Source: Telopea speciosissima
Lineage: Eukaryota > Streptophyta > Magnoliopsida > Proteales > Proteaceae
Length of the DNA stretch: 64,000 nt
Assembly: GCF_018873765.1 (NCBI RefSeq)
Contig: NC_057924.1
Location: forward strand, 14,843,001-14,907,000
Direction of reading: 5' to 3'
The position numbers were made by a program, and so were the translations under genes. Under the pieces are notes generated by a model. That model did not search any database. It saw only the letters and a list, made by a program, of their open reading frames with translations, and was not told the DNA's origin. Of the stretch, positions 1 to 10,648 are shown in pieces; position 1 is the stretch's first letter; each line of letters opens with the position of its first letter.

Positions 1-35
1 TTATCATGCTTTGTTCTTGCCTTCCTTCTGTATAG

Positions 36-179
36 GTAGCAGAGACTTCTCTTGGTTTTGGAGCTGCAAGGATATCCAACAGACTAACAAACTTTGTCCA
101 CGAATACTTTGTTCTCTCTGAAAGTGTGCCCCAGACTGTTCAGCAGTGTTCATCCTCTGTCAATCCTCTTTTAAGTTGA
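36..179 (+). CDS. C-terminal coding exon of an unrecognised gene (5' part outside window)
   Basis: An acceptor (tgtatag) ends at 35 and is followed by an open frame of 47 codons ending in TGA at 177-179. The peptide starts VAETSLGFGAARISNR and runs through LTNFVHEYFVLSES to a Ser-rich end. The other two frames close quickly or read poorly, and codon use looks protein-like. I do not recognise the family. The upstream exons lie left of the window. The 3'UTR presumably runs into the AT-rich stretch after 180. The frame rests on one exon only, so this is a moderate call. Confidence 0.5.
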   Translation, partial: VAETSLGFGAARISNRLTNFVHEYFVLSESVPQTVQQCSSSVNPLLS

Positions 180-645
180 AATTCATTGTTTAGAGATTAT
201 GGATTGGAAAGGAAGAACAAGATTCATGTAGCCAAACTCCATATTGTTGCAAATGGTTTGTTGAATTGTGTTGAGAATTTTTACTTGATCAAAAATTTTT
301 TTTTTGTTGAGAGTTTCAAGGTTATAGATTGGAAAGACTAGGTTATCAAACAAGTTTACATGTATGAGGAGAGATTTATGCTTTCCATCTTATTCTTCTT
401 TGTACTTTTAATCTGATAACTTAAATTTATATAGCTGTTTAAAGTTTGAGCACAACAAAAAGTTCATTAAGTTGACAAATAAAAGCCAAACAAAAAAAAT
501 TCTTTTGTTTATCCACTATACTTCACATTTTAGAGCAGGTAAACTGGATAGTTTATAATCCATTAAGGAGATCACTTTTCGTATTAGGCTCCATCCAATC
601 AAGTCCATCAGCCAACATCCTTCCACTAATCCATACTCATACAAT

Positions 646-1117
646 TGTTATTGGTGAAGCTTGATCTCCTTAGTCTACTATTGAATCTTTGGCGGGTTGT
701 TTCAACTTCGAAACGCACCAAAAGGATAAAAAAGTGCATACATCAGTGCCAACGACATTGAACCCTGAAGAGCTCGTCAAGACCTTCAATTTGATATGTA
801 TGTCGCCCTATGTTGGTTCAGGACCGAGCCAGACTGGGTGGACTTCTAGGGGGGTAGTTTGTAATTTCGTGGGTTAGGGTTTCTCTATATTGTATTTTTA
901 TATAGTGGTTATCTCTTTGAGAGATGAGAAGATTGTGAGAGAGGTTTTGTATTTTTGTTTCACAGAATAGTGGATCTAGACTATCGCTTTGCCATAGATG
1001 TAGCCTACCTTCTTGGGGGTGAACTACATAAAATCTTTTGTCTTGTATGTGTGATTTCTCTTTTTCTTTGCTTTCTTCTGCAAAATCACCATTCTGTTGC
1101 ATTGGTTTTTTCTAACA
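646..1117 (+). mobile_element. Solo LTR of an LTR retrotransposon (family shared with 46647-47098)
   Basis: It begins TGTTATTGGTGAAGC and ends TAACA, a TGTTA...TAACA terminal inverted pair. It shares colinear blocks with 46647-47098: the start, 'cctcgaaacg'-like text, 'cttgggggtgaac.acgtaaa' and the C/T-rich end. No internal retrotransposon region adjoins it, so it is a solo LTR. The wording around 'gaaccacgtaaat' is typical of plant Copia LTRs, which is recalled and not tested. Flanking 5-mers (acaat / atgac) do not match, so either the target duplication has decayed or an end is misplaced by a few bases. Short ORFs over it are not genes. Confidence 0.6.
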
Positions 1118-2081
1118 ATGACCAAACGTTTGATGAGATTCGGTAACAATGGAATGCTAACCAAGGAGCTAACTTCTTGTCTAAAGCTCTAAGCTTCACT
1201 CCTTTATCTTTATTTTCCTCTATCTTTTCATACCATTTTCTCAATGAAGAGAATCATAATAATTCCTTGAACTGAGTCTGTTATCCCAAAGATTTAAAAC
1301 TTGGGAACGCAGATAAGATCAAATACTGCCAATCTGTATCAGCATTTTCCTATCATTTCTTAGCAATCAAATACAGCCCAGGATTACTCATTTACTTGCC
1401 TTAGCCACCTATTTTTGAGGGCAAAGGTTGGGCATTAATTGCCTCATTAATGGGTTGGGTAAAAGATATAATAATCTTACCTTACCAATTTAAACACTTG
1501 TCCTTATCACATATCCATATGTGTACATCATATGTACGGTTAGATGATGCCACTTGTCCTAATTTTTTGCTTTTATAAATGCCTTTTCAAGTACTCTTAA
1601 TAGTAAAGGTCCTAAAGGAGAGAAAACGATGGGAGGGAGGGAGGGAGGGAGCTGCAGAGGGAATCTTTTTTTTCCCTAATTATCTATCCAATTAAGGATT
1701 TCATTGATTTCCTTAAAAACAATAACTAATTATTTTCTAAAATCAAGCCTTGTGGGATCTAATCCCATTGAGGCACGATTCTAGGTGTGTTTGAATTTAA
1801 AATTCAAACACACATTTTTATCTCCATTATCTCCATAAAAATGACTTGAGATCACATCTCAAATCTAAGGACTCCAATCCAAAGGATATCTTACAATCTT
1901 CCTAAATCTTGGTGTGAGATCACATCTCATATGAAGATTCAAATCCAGGGGACATCTCACAGGGATAATGGCAAACTTAATAATGTTAATGTGCTCATAA
2001 TGGATGAATCCAAATCGGAAAGGACTAGGATCCCATTAGGATTTTGCCTTGTATGTCATGTGTCACTCAAATACTACATTC
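1118..2081. other. Gene-free spacer
   Basis: No convincing coding region. It holds a short GGGA microsatellite (about 1631-1650) and several repeats of a 'gagatcacatctca' palindrome-like word (about 1848-1930), which suggest further decayed transposon sequence. Confidence 0.5.
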
Positions 2082-2137
2082 CCAATATGTTATTGGATTT
2101 TTTTTTTTTTTTTGGTAAACCAATATGTTATTGGATT
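2082..2137 (-). mobile_element. Micro-retroinsertion 1: 20-bp insert with 18-bp target duplication
   Basis: CCAATATGTTATTGGATT at 2082-2099 is repeated exactly at 2120-2137. Between them lies only a T-run followed by GGTAAA (2100-2119). On the minus strand this reads TTTACC plus an A-tail. This is the signature of target-primed reverse transcription that copied only the last few bases and the tail of an element. Five more copies are listed in this window. Confidence 0.85.
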
Positions 2138-2944
2138 GAGCTCTTCTCCAGGGAGCCCGGCACGTTAAGGGTGTCAAAACCAAATCGAAACCGTTTACCG
2201 AAATCAAACCGAACTGTTTAAATAAAAACCGACAAGCTATTTAGTTAAATAGTCTGGTTATGGTTTTAGAAATGACACCGTTTATTTAATCGGTTCGGTT
2301 CGGTTTAGATCGATTAATCCAACGGTTTCAAATAGTGTAATCCGATTAAAATCGATTATAACCAAACCGTCTAACCATTTAAAAACCTCAGTTTTAGGGG
2401 AGTTATTAATTCGTACTGTTATGTACTTCTAAGTCTCTATATTTTGAAGTTCTAACCATGACTTCCGTTGTTCCTATTTCATTCTTAATTTTTATATGTG
2501 TCTTCCTTAATGGTTATGTGCACCGCCAAAGGCCCTCATTTTCTATTAAAAAATGCAGCAGGTAAACAGTGTAAATTAGACTTATTAAATGGTTTAGGAA
2601 ACTATTTAGTAACCGTCTAACCAAAACCGTTTAAAAACCATTTAACCGAAATTGTTTTGAAATTGTTTAACCAAAACCGTTTACCAAACGGTTCAGGTTT
2701 TTATTATGAGACCGTTTAGTTAAATGGTCTGGTTACAGTTTCTACTATCAAGCAGTCAAAATCGAACTGAACTGAACCGTTTAACCGAAACCGGACCGTT
2801 TAACACCCTTACGGCATGCCTAGGGGGCATCTAGCCGTTGGGCTGTGCTGCACACATCCTTAGGTATGCGCCGAGATGTGTGCGGCACAATCCAACCCTT
2901 GGATGCCCCTTGGGCGCTGGGGTCCCTGGAGAGGAGCCGGATGC
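2133..2944. mobile_element. Foldback MITE (family I) split by a nested MULE-type MITE
   Basis: TATGTTATT at 2124-2132 is repeated at 2945-2953, a perfect 9-bp target duplication. The inner ends are inverted copies (GGATTGAGCTCTTCTCCAGG against the complement of CCTGGAGAGGAGCC). The right half contains an inverted 'gtgtgcggcac' hairpin. The same family sits at 5941-6109. The element at 2168-2811 inserted into it later. The 9-bp duplication is typical of Mutator-like transposases. Confidence 0.8.
2168..2811. mobile_element. MULE-type MITE, AGGGTGTC family (nested)
   Basis: It starts AGGGTGTCAAAACC and ends in the complement (AACACCCTTA). The body is rich in AAACCG/CGGTTT words. Flanks CGGCACGTT and CGGCATGCC agree at 6 of 9 positions, a decayed 9-bp duplication. 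Sister copies at 20909-21707 and 22298-22851 have perfect 9-bp duplications, which supports the family call. Confidence 0.7.
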
Positions 2945-3035
2945 TATGTTATTTACCAACACATACACTGGAAAGTAGGCGTAACCAAAATCTCCTAATT
3001 TAAGTAGATTATGTGTAGCAATCCCTCCACAATAG

Positions 3036-3312
3036 AATATCACATTATAGACTATAAGGCATATATGTGTATTCTGTCATAACCATGTTTATAGAAAATT
3101 CTTTTCTATAGACATGGTTATAGAAATCCCTCCACAATACAATATGTTTATCAATCCTTCCACAGTACAATATCACATTATAGACTATAGGGCATGTGTA
3201 TTCTATCATAACCATGTCTATAGAAAATTCCATAGACATAAGTATACAATATCGCATTATAGATTATAGGGCATGTGTATTCTATCATAATCATGTCTAT
3301 AGAAAATTCTTT
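3036..3312. repeat. Diverged tandem repeat, about 65-78 bp unit
   Basis: Three copies (about 3036-3100, 3168-3230, 3246-3310) share 'cattatagactatagggcat', 'tgtattctatcataacca' and 'tgtctatagaaaattc'. The first two copies are separated by an inverted variant of the last word. No coding potential. Confidence 0.65.
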
Positions 3313-5786
3313 TCTAGAGATTCTATAATTCTGATTGGACCAGTAAAAATATTTTTTTTTAAATTTTTATGAACAAGTATTAATAAATTATAATTTTAAA
3401 AATTTAACAAACAATTTACCAAAATACCACCGGGTTTGGATCTCTGTCCAATCAATTACAGACATTCTCTCCCCTATACAACCAAATACTACGGATCTAG
3501 TACACCAATATATAGCCAAGGAGACATCAACTGTTTGTGTGTTAAAATTTGCAATACGTAACTATATCGATAAGGACCCCTCATGTCAAAGGATTGGCCG
3601 CACATTACATACAATAATTTCGTTCCAATTCAATTGACAGTAACACACATGTGAAATTCGTATGGTCCGGTTCAATGTACACACCGTATGTACATTCATG
3701 CTTGTGCCCTGGAATCTCCATTCCTAGGTACACACAGTGCGACGATCATATGCACGGGGTGTCCAATCCCGTCCCTAATCGTGAACAGTTTTAGATTAAA
3801 ACCTAACGACTACCAAGCTCCATTATAAAATCATGCAAATTAATTTATATATTTTATATAAACATGAATTTGATTGACACATTTCCAACGCTAGTTTCTT
3901 AAGACAGGGTAGATAGGGATGGTAGTTTTGCCTGATCACATATTTACATGCCTTTACTCACCTTGCTCAACCTTGATTGGGGGGGGGTATTGGTGAGGAA
4001 ACCTTAACTATTTAGTTATAGAGGAAGCATAAGGTTGGCCATGCCTTACTGCCTAGCTAAGTACGGTACGGGCAAGAAATTTGTACTCTTCCCATTTATC
4101 GGTTTACCAGTTTACCCATTAAAAGGGATATTTAAATAATTTCATGTTATAAAATAAATTTATGTTTCACTAACGCCGGCGAAATGAGCAGCGAGCTGAA
4201 ATCCATGAATCAAATTTGCAGTGGCGTGAACAACAGCGAGAGAGAGAGAGAGAGAGGATTCTCCAGACCTTCTCTTTGCAGAGGTGACTTCCCTTTGCAG
4301 CGGCAATTTCCCTTTGTAGTGGCAACCTTCAAGCTAGCATAAATGACCTCCTTCAAGCTAAACATGGGTTTCATTGGGTTTTGAGGGAACAACTTTTCCT
4401 AAAACTCATCTTCAAATGAAGAAACTGTAAGAAAAAGAGTCTTAGAAGGATCTCAAACAAGAGATCATATAATTTAAATCCATGAAGAGCAAAATCTTAA
4501 ATAAGATTTATTTATCTATAGATTTTTCAATAAAAGTAAAAAAAAACGGACATACCCTTTTGAAGATGTAAATCTAAATTACTTTGTTGAATGAGTTGAA
4601 GAAGAAGACTTGAACCTCTTTTAGTAAATTTTAGAAGAAAGATTGTAGGTGATCACAATTTGATGAAGCCACTAGAATTTTTAAGAACCTCACAGGCAAT
4701 CAGGGTGCTCACCCCAGCTGGACAGGTATACCACAATCTGGTATTTTGAGCTTCCTAAAGATCCCCTTGCCTGTGTGATCTTGAGATATTTATATCTCTA
4801 GGGTGGAGAAGACCAGCCATAAAGTCCATCCCTAAGTGAGATGCTAGCCACCTAATATCCATATCCAGAATGTCTCTTAAGCTTACCTTGACAATTACCA
4901 AAAATGCCCCCAAACAAAAAGGAACCAAAAATACAAAACTGCCCTTACCGAAAAACAAATCAAAATTGGTTTTACAAAGATAGAAAATAAATAATATTTT
5001 TCATATCAATAAATAAAAATAGTTTTCACAAAACCATTTTGACAATAAAGCATTTTAAATTGGCAGTTTGTAGGTACGCGTATACGTCCGTAATTGTCAA
5101 GTCACTGACAATGAAATATTAGTCACTAAGATCAACACTCAACGTACACGAGGTCTTTCCATGGATGGACTCCATTGACGTTATGTGTACTGACCATCAA
5201 GAGACTAGTCCTCATGTCTCCCATAGTCTGAGTAATTTTGACTTGCACCTCTCAAACCTATCACAGTCCAACAATGTGTACATAAACATGTAATACATCA
5301 TGATAGGTGCGGTCAAGTCGAGAACTACAAAGTGGCTCATCAGGATGATCATCCAAAACACCAGTCCACTAACCAAGTAGACCAAAAACCATGGTACCAA
5401 TTTAATTAATTTTACAAGCCACAAAATATAAATGCCACATGACACATGCCACAAAATGAGAATATAGAAATGTCCAATAATATGCAAAAATTACACAAAA
5501 TAAATTTGTATTGGGCCACACAATTCTAACAGAAACATGGGTTCACATGTTTCGTAAAAGGTCATCCCAAGATGACTTTCGCACATGGTTAGTCCTTGGG
5601 CACAGAAATGCTGATCTGTTTTGCCAAATGCTAGATTTATTCTTTTGTTCCCAAATGGAATAAAGAACATAAAAGATCATCTTGGGAGCGTTATCAAATG
5701 GGCACTAAGTTCGGGTATTATATATGTATCTGAACGTTTTGTTCAAAAAAACGTATTTTACCGTATTCAGTCATAAATCCGTTAAA
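3313..5786. other. Gene-free spacer, nothing recognised
   Basis: AT-rich sequence. The short open frames are scattered over both strands without codon bias. It holds a GA microsatellite (about 4232-4257). I see no transposon ends, RNA gene or conserved coding segment. Confidence 0.5.
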
Positions 5787-5795
5787 TAAAATATA

Positions 5796-5931
5796 GGGAG
5801 AAAATTCTCTGTGCCGGGGGCCCAGGCTGCCCCCAGACACATGGGGGTGGGTGCAATGACCACCCTACCCCCTAGTGGTAGGTCCATGTGTCTGGGCGCA
5901 GCCTGCGCTGCAGTATAGAGAACATGAGCCC
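5796..5931. mobile_element. Foldback MITE (family H)
   Basis: TAAAATATA at 5787-5795 is repeated at 5932-5940 (9-bp target duplication). The element folds back: 'tctgtgccgggggcccagg' and 'acacatggg' pair with 'ccatgtgtctgggcgcagcc' and 'tagagaac'. Related copies lie at 19202-19338 and about 37146-37258. It abuts another family at 5941, using the same 9 bases. Confidence 0.75.
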
Positions 5932-5940
5932 TAAAATATA

Positions 5941-6109
5941 ATATTTAGCTCGTCTCCAAGGAGGCGTACGCCCAGGGTGCTACCAGGGGGCATCCAGAGG
6001 TTGAGATGTGCCGCACACATCTAGGCGCATGCCTAGGGATGTGTGCGGCACAGCCCAACGGCTGACAACGCCCTGTGCGTTCCTTGCTCCCTGGAGACGA
6101 TCCTGATCC
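5941..6109. mobile_element. Foldback MITE (family I)
   Basis: It is bounded by TAAAATATA at 5932-5940 and again at 6110-6118. Its ends are inverted (CTCGTCTCCAAGGAG against CTCCCTGGAGACGA), with an internal hairpin around 'gtgccgcacacatct' and 'atgtgtgcggcac'. It is the same family as 2133-2944. Confidence 0.75.
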
Positions 6110-6122
6110 TAAAATATATATG

Positions 6123-6446
6123 GGTAAATTATACGTCACCCCCTGGTTTTCAAACGAAACTCAGATCACCCCTTGGTTTTTGAAAAAACTCAAATCACCC
6201 TCTCTACACTAATGATGTTAGTTTGATGTTTGTTGTTGGTGTGAAAGGACTATTTTACCCTTGTACTAAAACATTAGAATAAAATTTACAATACTACCCT
6301 TCCTTCATCTTCAACATTGGTCAAGGATAGTTTAGGGATTTAAATTTATTTAACTCACTGACATCATCACTTGCAGCATAAAACTAACTAGGGACTAATT
6401 TGTTATATTGGGGTCTAAACCAGTGTACTAAAAAATTCGAAACTCT
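6123..6446. other. Spacer with a fragment of an unclassified TIR-element end
   Basis: About 75 bp from 6123 (taaattatacgtcacccc and following) recur at 50464-50537 in the same orientation. The wording resembles the long terminal repeats of the neighbouring MULE-like elements, but no partner end was found. Nothing else recognised. Confidence 0.4.
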
Positions 6447-6455
6447 TAAAATTAA

Positions 6456-7073
6456 GGAAAATTTTCAACGAACCCCCCTCAATTGGACCGTGGAATTAAT
6501 GCCACCCCATTAAGTGCCTATATATCAATTTGGGCCCAAAAACAAACGGGGTTAACTGTGTGTAATGGAAATGACTAAACTACCCTCTACACTAAAATAT
6601 TAAAAAACAAATGATAAAATAGAAAAAAGGGTTGGGGTTTTCAAGGGTGTCTTTTGGACCATTGGATCTGAACAAATAAATCTTAAGTGTTGATTTGGAA
6701 TAAAACATAAATTTGGGAATCCACTCTTCCTCTCGAAACCCCATTCCCTCCCTGACCTGCATTTTGCTCCGGCAGCTTTCGTCCCCGACTCCATGCCTCT
6801 GTCGTATTTACCCTCCAATAAATCAGTAGCCATTTGTTTGTTTGGGTATAAATAATAAAAAAAAATCTACGAAGGCAGTCATGGCTGCCATTAAGGGACA
6901 GAGAGACTGGCAATGGTGGCTGCCGGGGTGAGGTCGTCCTCCCTCCTGTGACCTGTGATAGCTTTAATAAAAAAAAAACCTGCAGAAACGGACAGCAAGG
7001 TGATTGGTTAAAGGGCAGCGACAGAGATGGTCGCCGGAGTGAATATCTCTCTCCGGTAACCTGTAACTGTTTA

Positions 7074-7104
<31 letters not shown>

Positions 7105-7892
7105 CTGGGCAGCCAGGCTGCCATAACCGTGATGCTCTCATGGGCCAGCCCCAGTCGGACTTCCCCTTTACCAGTTTTGTTGCGGTTGCCGGCCTCTCGG
7201 GTAACTTGCAGATTTAAAGAGAAAAACAAATTCTGCAAGTCACAGGGTGGGTTAGGTAACCGAATTTGGAAGAATGGGTATTTTTTTGGGTTGTTTTTCC
7301 GGCAAATGGACACCGACCGAAGTTTCATTGTTGTTTGCCGTGGTTTTTGAAAACCGAAGCACCGTCGGGTGAAGCCGCAGTTGGCGGCGATTTAACTCCA
7401 AAGTACCCAGGCACAAGTGTTGATTCCCATCTTTCCATTTCTTCTATGTTGAATCAAACCCTAAACGATTTTAAGATGAATGTTGAAGAAAAAAAATTAG
7501 AGAAATCAGAAGAGAGCAGAGGGAAACCCTTCTTCTTGGTTCGATTCAATTTCTTCTTCCTTTCGATCAAAGGCGAGCATGAGTCCTTGGGAAATCCATT
7601 TGAATTTTTTTTACCTTAATCTGAATCCATTTGCAGGTTTGGGAAGATGAGTTGCAGGTTTGGGGGAAACGATTTGAGGAAGATAGAGGGCATTTTGGTC
7701 AGATGACTTGGTTCACTTGTTTTAAGGAGAAGGGCAAAATAATCTTTTAAAAAAATCTAATCTGCTCATATCACTAATTAACGGTTCAAAGACCTTTTCC
7801 GTTAGTTTTTAAGCCCATATTGATATATTGAGACTTAATGGGATGACATTAATTCCACGGTCCAACGGAGGGGTTGTCGCCGACAATTTTCC
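6456..7892. mobile_element. TIR (Mutator-like) element, 1.44 kb, with internal tandem repeats
   Basis: Long inverted termini of about 100 bp: the left side has GGACCGTGGAATTAATG, ATTAAGT, TATATCAAT and GGGC, and the right end carries the complement in order. Flanking 9-mers TAAAATTAA (6447-6455) and TAAAATGGG (7893-7901) match at 6 of 9. The interior (6840-7330) has three diverged blocks, each with 'ctc.ggtaacctg' followed by 'agatttaaa' and an A-run. It has GC-richer patches and several ORFs that I cannot assign. It may carry captured host sequence. Confidence 0.65.
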
Positions 7893-8490
7893 TAAAATGG
7901 GAAAAACCCTCGCCCCTTCCTATTCGAACAATCGAACCCCAGAGACACCCGACTGTGAGATAACCCCTTCCCCATTCATCTTTTTCATTCGATTCCCCTG
8001 CCCCTTCCTAGTCTCCGTCTCCGTCCACGGTGGCCGACGAGATACCCCCTGCCCCTTCGTATTTTGTACTCTGTAGCTTCCGTAGTGGATGCAAGCCGTA
8101 TTCCTCACTCCTCAGCGATCCGTGTGCGACGAAGAATAAGGTGGGGTGATGTTTTGGTGACATATTTCCAAGTCGTTTATTTCACTCTTTGATATATTTC
8201 ATTGTTCAACTAATCAACTCAAACTTTTGCAGTGGTGCGATCCGTATCCTCTGTTCCTCTTCTTCGTCTCCGGTACCCGACGCCGGACGGTGAGATATCC
8301 CCTGCCCCCGTTCATCTTCTTCATTAGTGGAATGTAAATTATAAATGGCACAACGACCAGATTGGAATTCAGAACCTTTGCCCCAAGAAACTTGAACATG
8401 ATAGATTTCTACAAGCAGGAATTGATACGGGTTTAACAAATCTTAGTGTCAAAGAGAAAGATTAAATCTACTATAAAATTATAAAATTAA

Positions 8491-9638
8491 AGAAAAATTA
8501 CATTGTCACCCCTTAAGGTTTGTATTAAATACAGAGCGATCCCCTGTGTTTTTAAATTATACAGTCACACCTCTTAAATTTCCACTCCATTAGTTAAATG
8601 TTACGGTATTGATTAAGTTTTTATCAAATGATTAATATACTCTTGAGAGTTAGTTTACCATTTTGCCCATAGGGCATCCTAATACCTTAACGATTCTTCT
8701 TCTTCTTCTTCCTATTCTGCAACCCCACTGGCGCCACCACCTGTTGCAACTCATCCCCACCCGCATGAGACATACTAAACGGAAGAAGAAGAAAAAGCAT
8801 CAAACAGAAACAAGAAAAAAATGAAAAAGGAAGAAGATAATCTAGAGAGAGAGGGGTTGAGATTGAGATCAGGTGGAGACGGAATAAAGGCCGATAACAG
8901 GGACCGTTAAATAAGACTCCATAAAGATTCGTTGCTGAGCAGCTCCGAGAGTGGCACCTCTTTCGAGGAGTTCTTTGACCAAAGAATAATAAAAGTGTTT
9001 GAGTTTCTTCAACAAAAGGGAGTACTTGAGCTTCAACCATCGAAGCCGGATCCGCTTCACAAGTCTCACTATGAACAACCCTCTGTGGTGGTGCTTCTTC
9101 CCTCCCAATCTCACCGTCGGTAGCTTCCGTCTCCTTCTAATTAAAACCTTCCTCTGTGTGATCCACCGGAGCTTGGAGCTGCAGCGGGTGGGAGCTCGAT
9201 TCCCATGGTTGCTGATGCTCTCCTCGTGGTAATCCATGAGAATGAATTAAGAAAGAGCTAAGTCAGTGATGAATTTAAGGGTTTCAGAGTTTGATGATCG
9301 AGGTTGACCAAATTAAAAAAGGAGATCCAGATAGACGTGGTGGAGTTGGATTGCAGAAGGGGGTAGCGGCGGGTGGAGTTGGGTTGCAGAGTAGGAGGAA
9401 GAAGAAGAAGAAGAAGAAGAAGGGAGGAGGGATCGTTAAGTTATTAGGGATGCCCTATGGGTAAAACGGTAAACTCACACTCTTAAGGGTATATTAGTCA
9501 TTTGAGAGAAAATTTAACCAATACCGTAACATTTAACTAACGGATTGAAAATTTAGGGGTGTGGTTGTATAATTTAAAAACACAGGGAATCACTCTGTAT
9601 TTAATACAAACCTCAGGGGATGATAGTGTAATTTTTCC
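8491..9638. mobile_element. Pack-MULE-like TIR element, 1.15 kb
   Basis: TAAAATTAA at 8482-8490 is repeated exactly at 9639-9647 (9-bp duplication). The inverted termini are long (about 240 bp): AGAAAAATTACATTGTCACC at the left pairs with the right end, followed by matching words for 'gtttgtattaaatacagag', 'taaatttccactccattag', 'taccgtaac' and '(ttc)n'. No transposase is visible. The central GC-richer part (about 8740-9240) carries the minus-strand ORF listed separately, as in transduplicating Mutator-like elements. Confidence 0.8.
8869..9237 (-). CDS. 122-aa basic ORF carried by the Pack-MULE (probable captured gene copy)
   Basis: Complete ATG-to-stop ORF beginning MDYHEESISNHG. The middle is strongly basic (RRRRKLPTVRLGGKKHHHRG, then IRLRWLKLKYSLLLKKLK). 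The C-terminal part reads LVKELLERGATLGAAQQR followed by FMESYLTVPVIG. From memory this pattern resembles a small plant-specific family of basic proteins without a known role. That resemblance is an inference. It lies wholly between the terminal inverted repeats of 8491-9638, so it may be a transduplicated copy and not a functioning gene. Its start codon is intact; expression is unknown. Confidence 0.4.
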   Translation of the reverse strand: MDYHEESISNHGNRAPTRCSSKLRWITQRKVLIRRRRKLPTVRLGGKKHHHRGLFIVRLVKRIRLRWLKLKYSLLLKKLKHFYYSLVKELLERGATLGAAQQRIFMESYLTVPVIGLYSVST

Positions 9639-10030
9639 TAAAATTAATGGTTTCAGGAAATATTATTCTGGATCAAATCGGCCGGATCTGTCCAAATTAG
9701 CAGAACATTTAAATCTGGGTTTCATGAAATTTTATTCATGATTGAGCTTATCTAATGGTATATACTTGAAAACCTTGAACCCAGTGAAACCGACCTGTAA
9801 CCCAATTATCAAAATATAAGTCATTCTGAGATTTTTGAAACTCAAATCAAATTTCTCTGAGCTGATCAAATAACAAATCAAATTTCTCTTATTTTTGTTT
9901 CTAGTAATTAATCTCTTAATTAGCTGTGGGACCCAATCTAAAGTAGGTCCGAATTAGTCCCAATTCTTGGCAAAATACTACAAGTGCTGCAGGGGTTATG
10001 TGACCGGACATCGATCTCTTGGACTTAAAT

Positions 10031-10205
10031 GGGAAAGAACACCACTCGGTGTCAAACACACCTACGCTTGCACTCTGACACAGAGGCACGCAAAATGACC
10101 ATCACACCCCTAATCATTTCCGGGGGTGTGGTGATAATTTTACACGCATGTGTGTCAAGGCACAGGAATGCGTGCACTGCATGATCGGATGGTGTTCTCT
10201 TTCCC
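10031..10205. mobile_element. Foldback MITE (family G)
   Basis: It begins GGGAAAGAACACCAC and ends in the complement (GGTGTTCTCTTTCCC). The interior has 'cacgcaaaatgaccatcac' pairing loosely with 'gtggtgataattttacacgc'. The same family is at 37838-38023 and about 47930-48110. No clear target duplication here. The 380 bp before it (9648-10030) show nothing recognisable. Confidence 0.65.
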
Positions 10206-10326
10206 TAAAATTATTTATTCCAGTCCTTGCTCAAGCTTGGGTTGGTCTGGCTGAGGCTTGACAGACCAGAGCTCAAGCCCAAAAATCCCAAACAGAAAGC
10301 AGGCCAAGGCTAGGATACCTTCAAAC

Positions 10327-10358
10327 TGGGCCTGGGCCTTCAAAGACCTGGGGGCCCA
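10327..10358 (+). promoter_or_regulatory. Cluster of site II-like TGGGCC/GGCCCA motifs upstream of eIF3d
   Basis: TGGGCC occurs at 10327-10332 and 10333-10338 and GGCCCA at 10353-10358, about 300 bp before the start codon. Such motifs are bound by TCP factors in promoters of plant translation genes (known biology), which fits the downstream gene. The surrounding text is also rich in GGCC-type words that could be transposon-derived, so the regulatory role is an inference. Confidence 0.4.
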
Positions 10359-10648
10359 GCTCAGCCTAGCTGGACCCCTAATCCTATTGCTCTTTTCCTT
10401 CTTTAGGGGTCTCCTCCAACGTATTCCAATCCAACAGTCCGACTTCGATTGGGATATCGTCTCACGTCTGGCTGGGATTTATTCTCCAGAAAACCGAACC
10501 CGATACGCCTGTTAGTGCTAAAGCCTTTCTAGAGAAGATACCTTCGCTTCCACTGCTAGGGTTTATATACTGATATGATCGTTTCCTTGTAATTTCTGTT
10601 TTTAGAAATCTGAACAAGAGCCGAAGCAGCCGCACCATCTCGCTAGCA

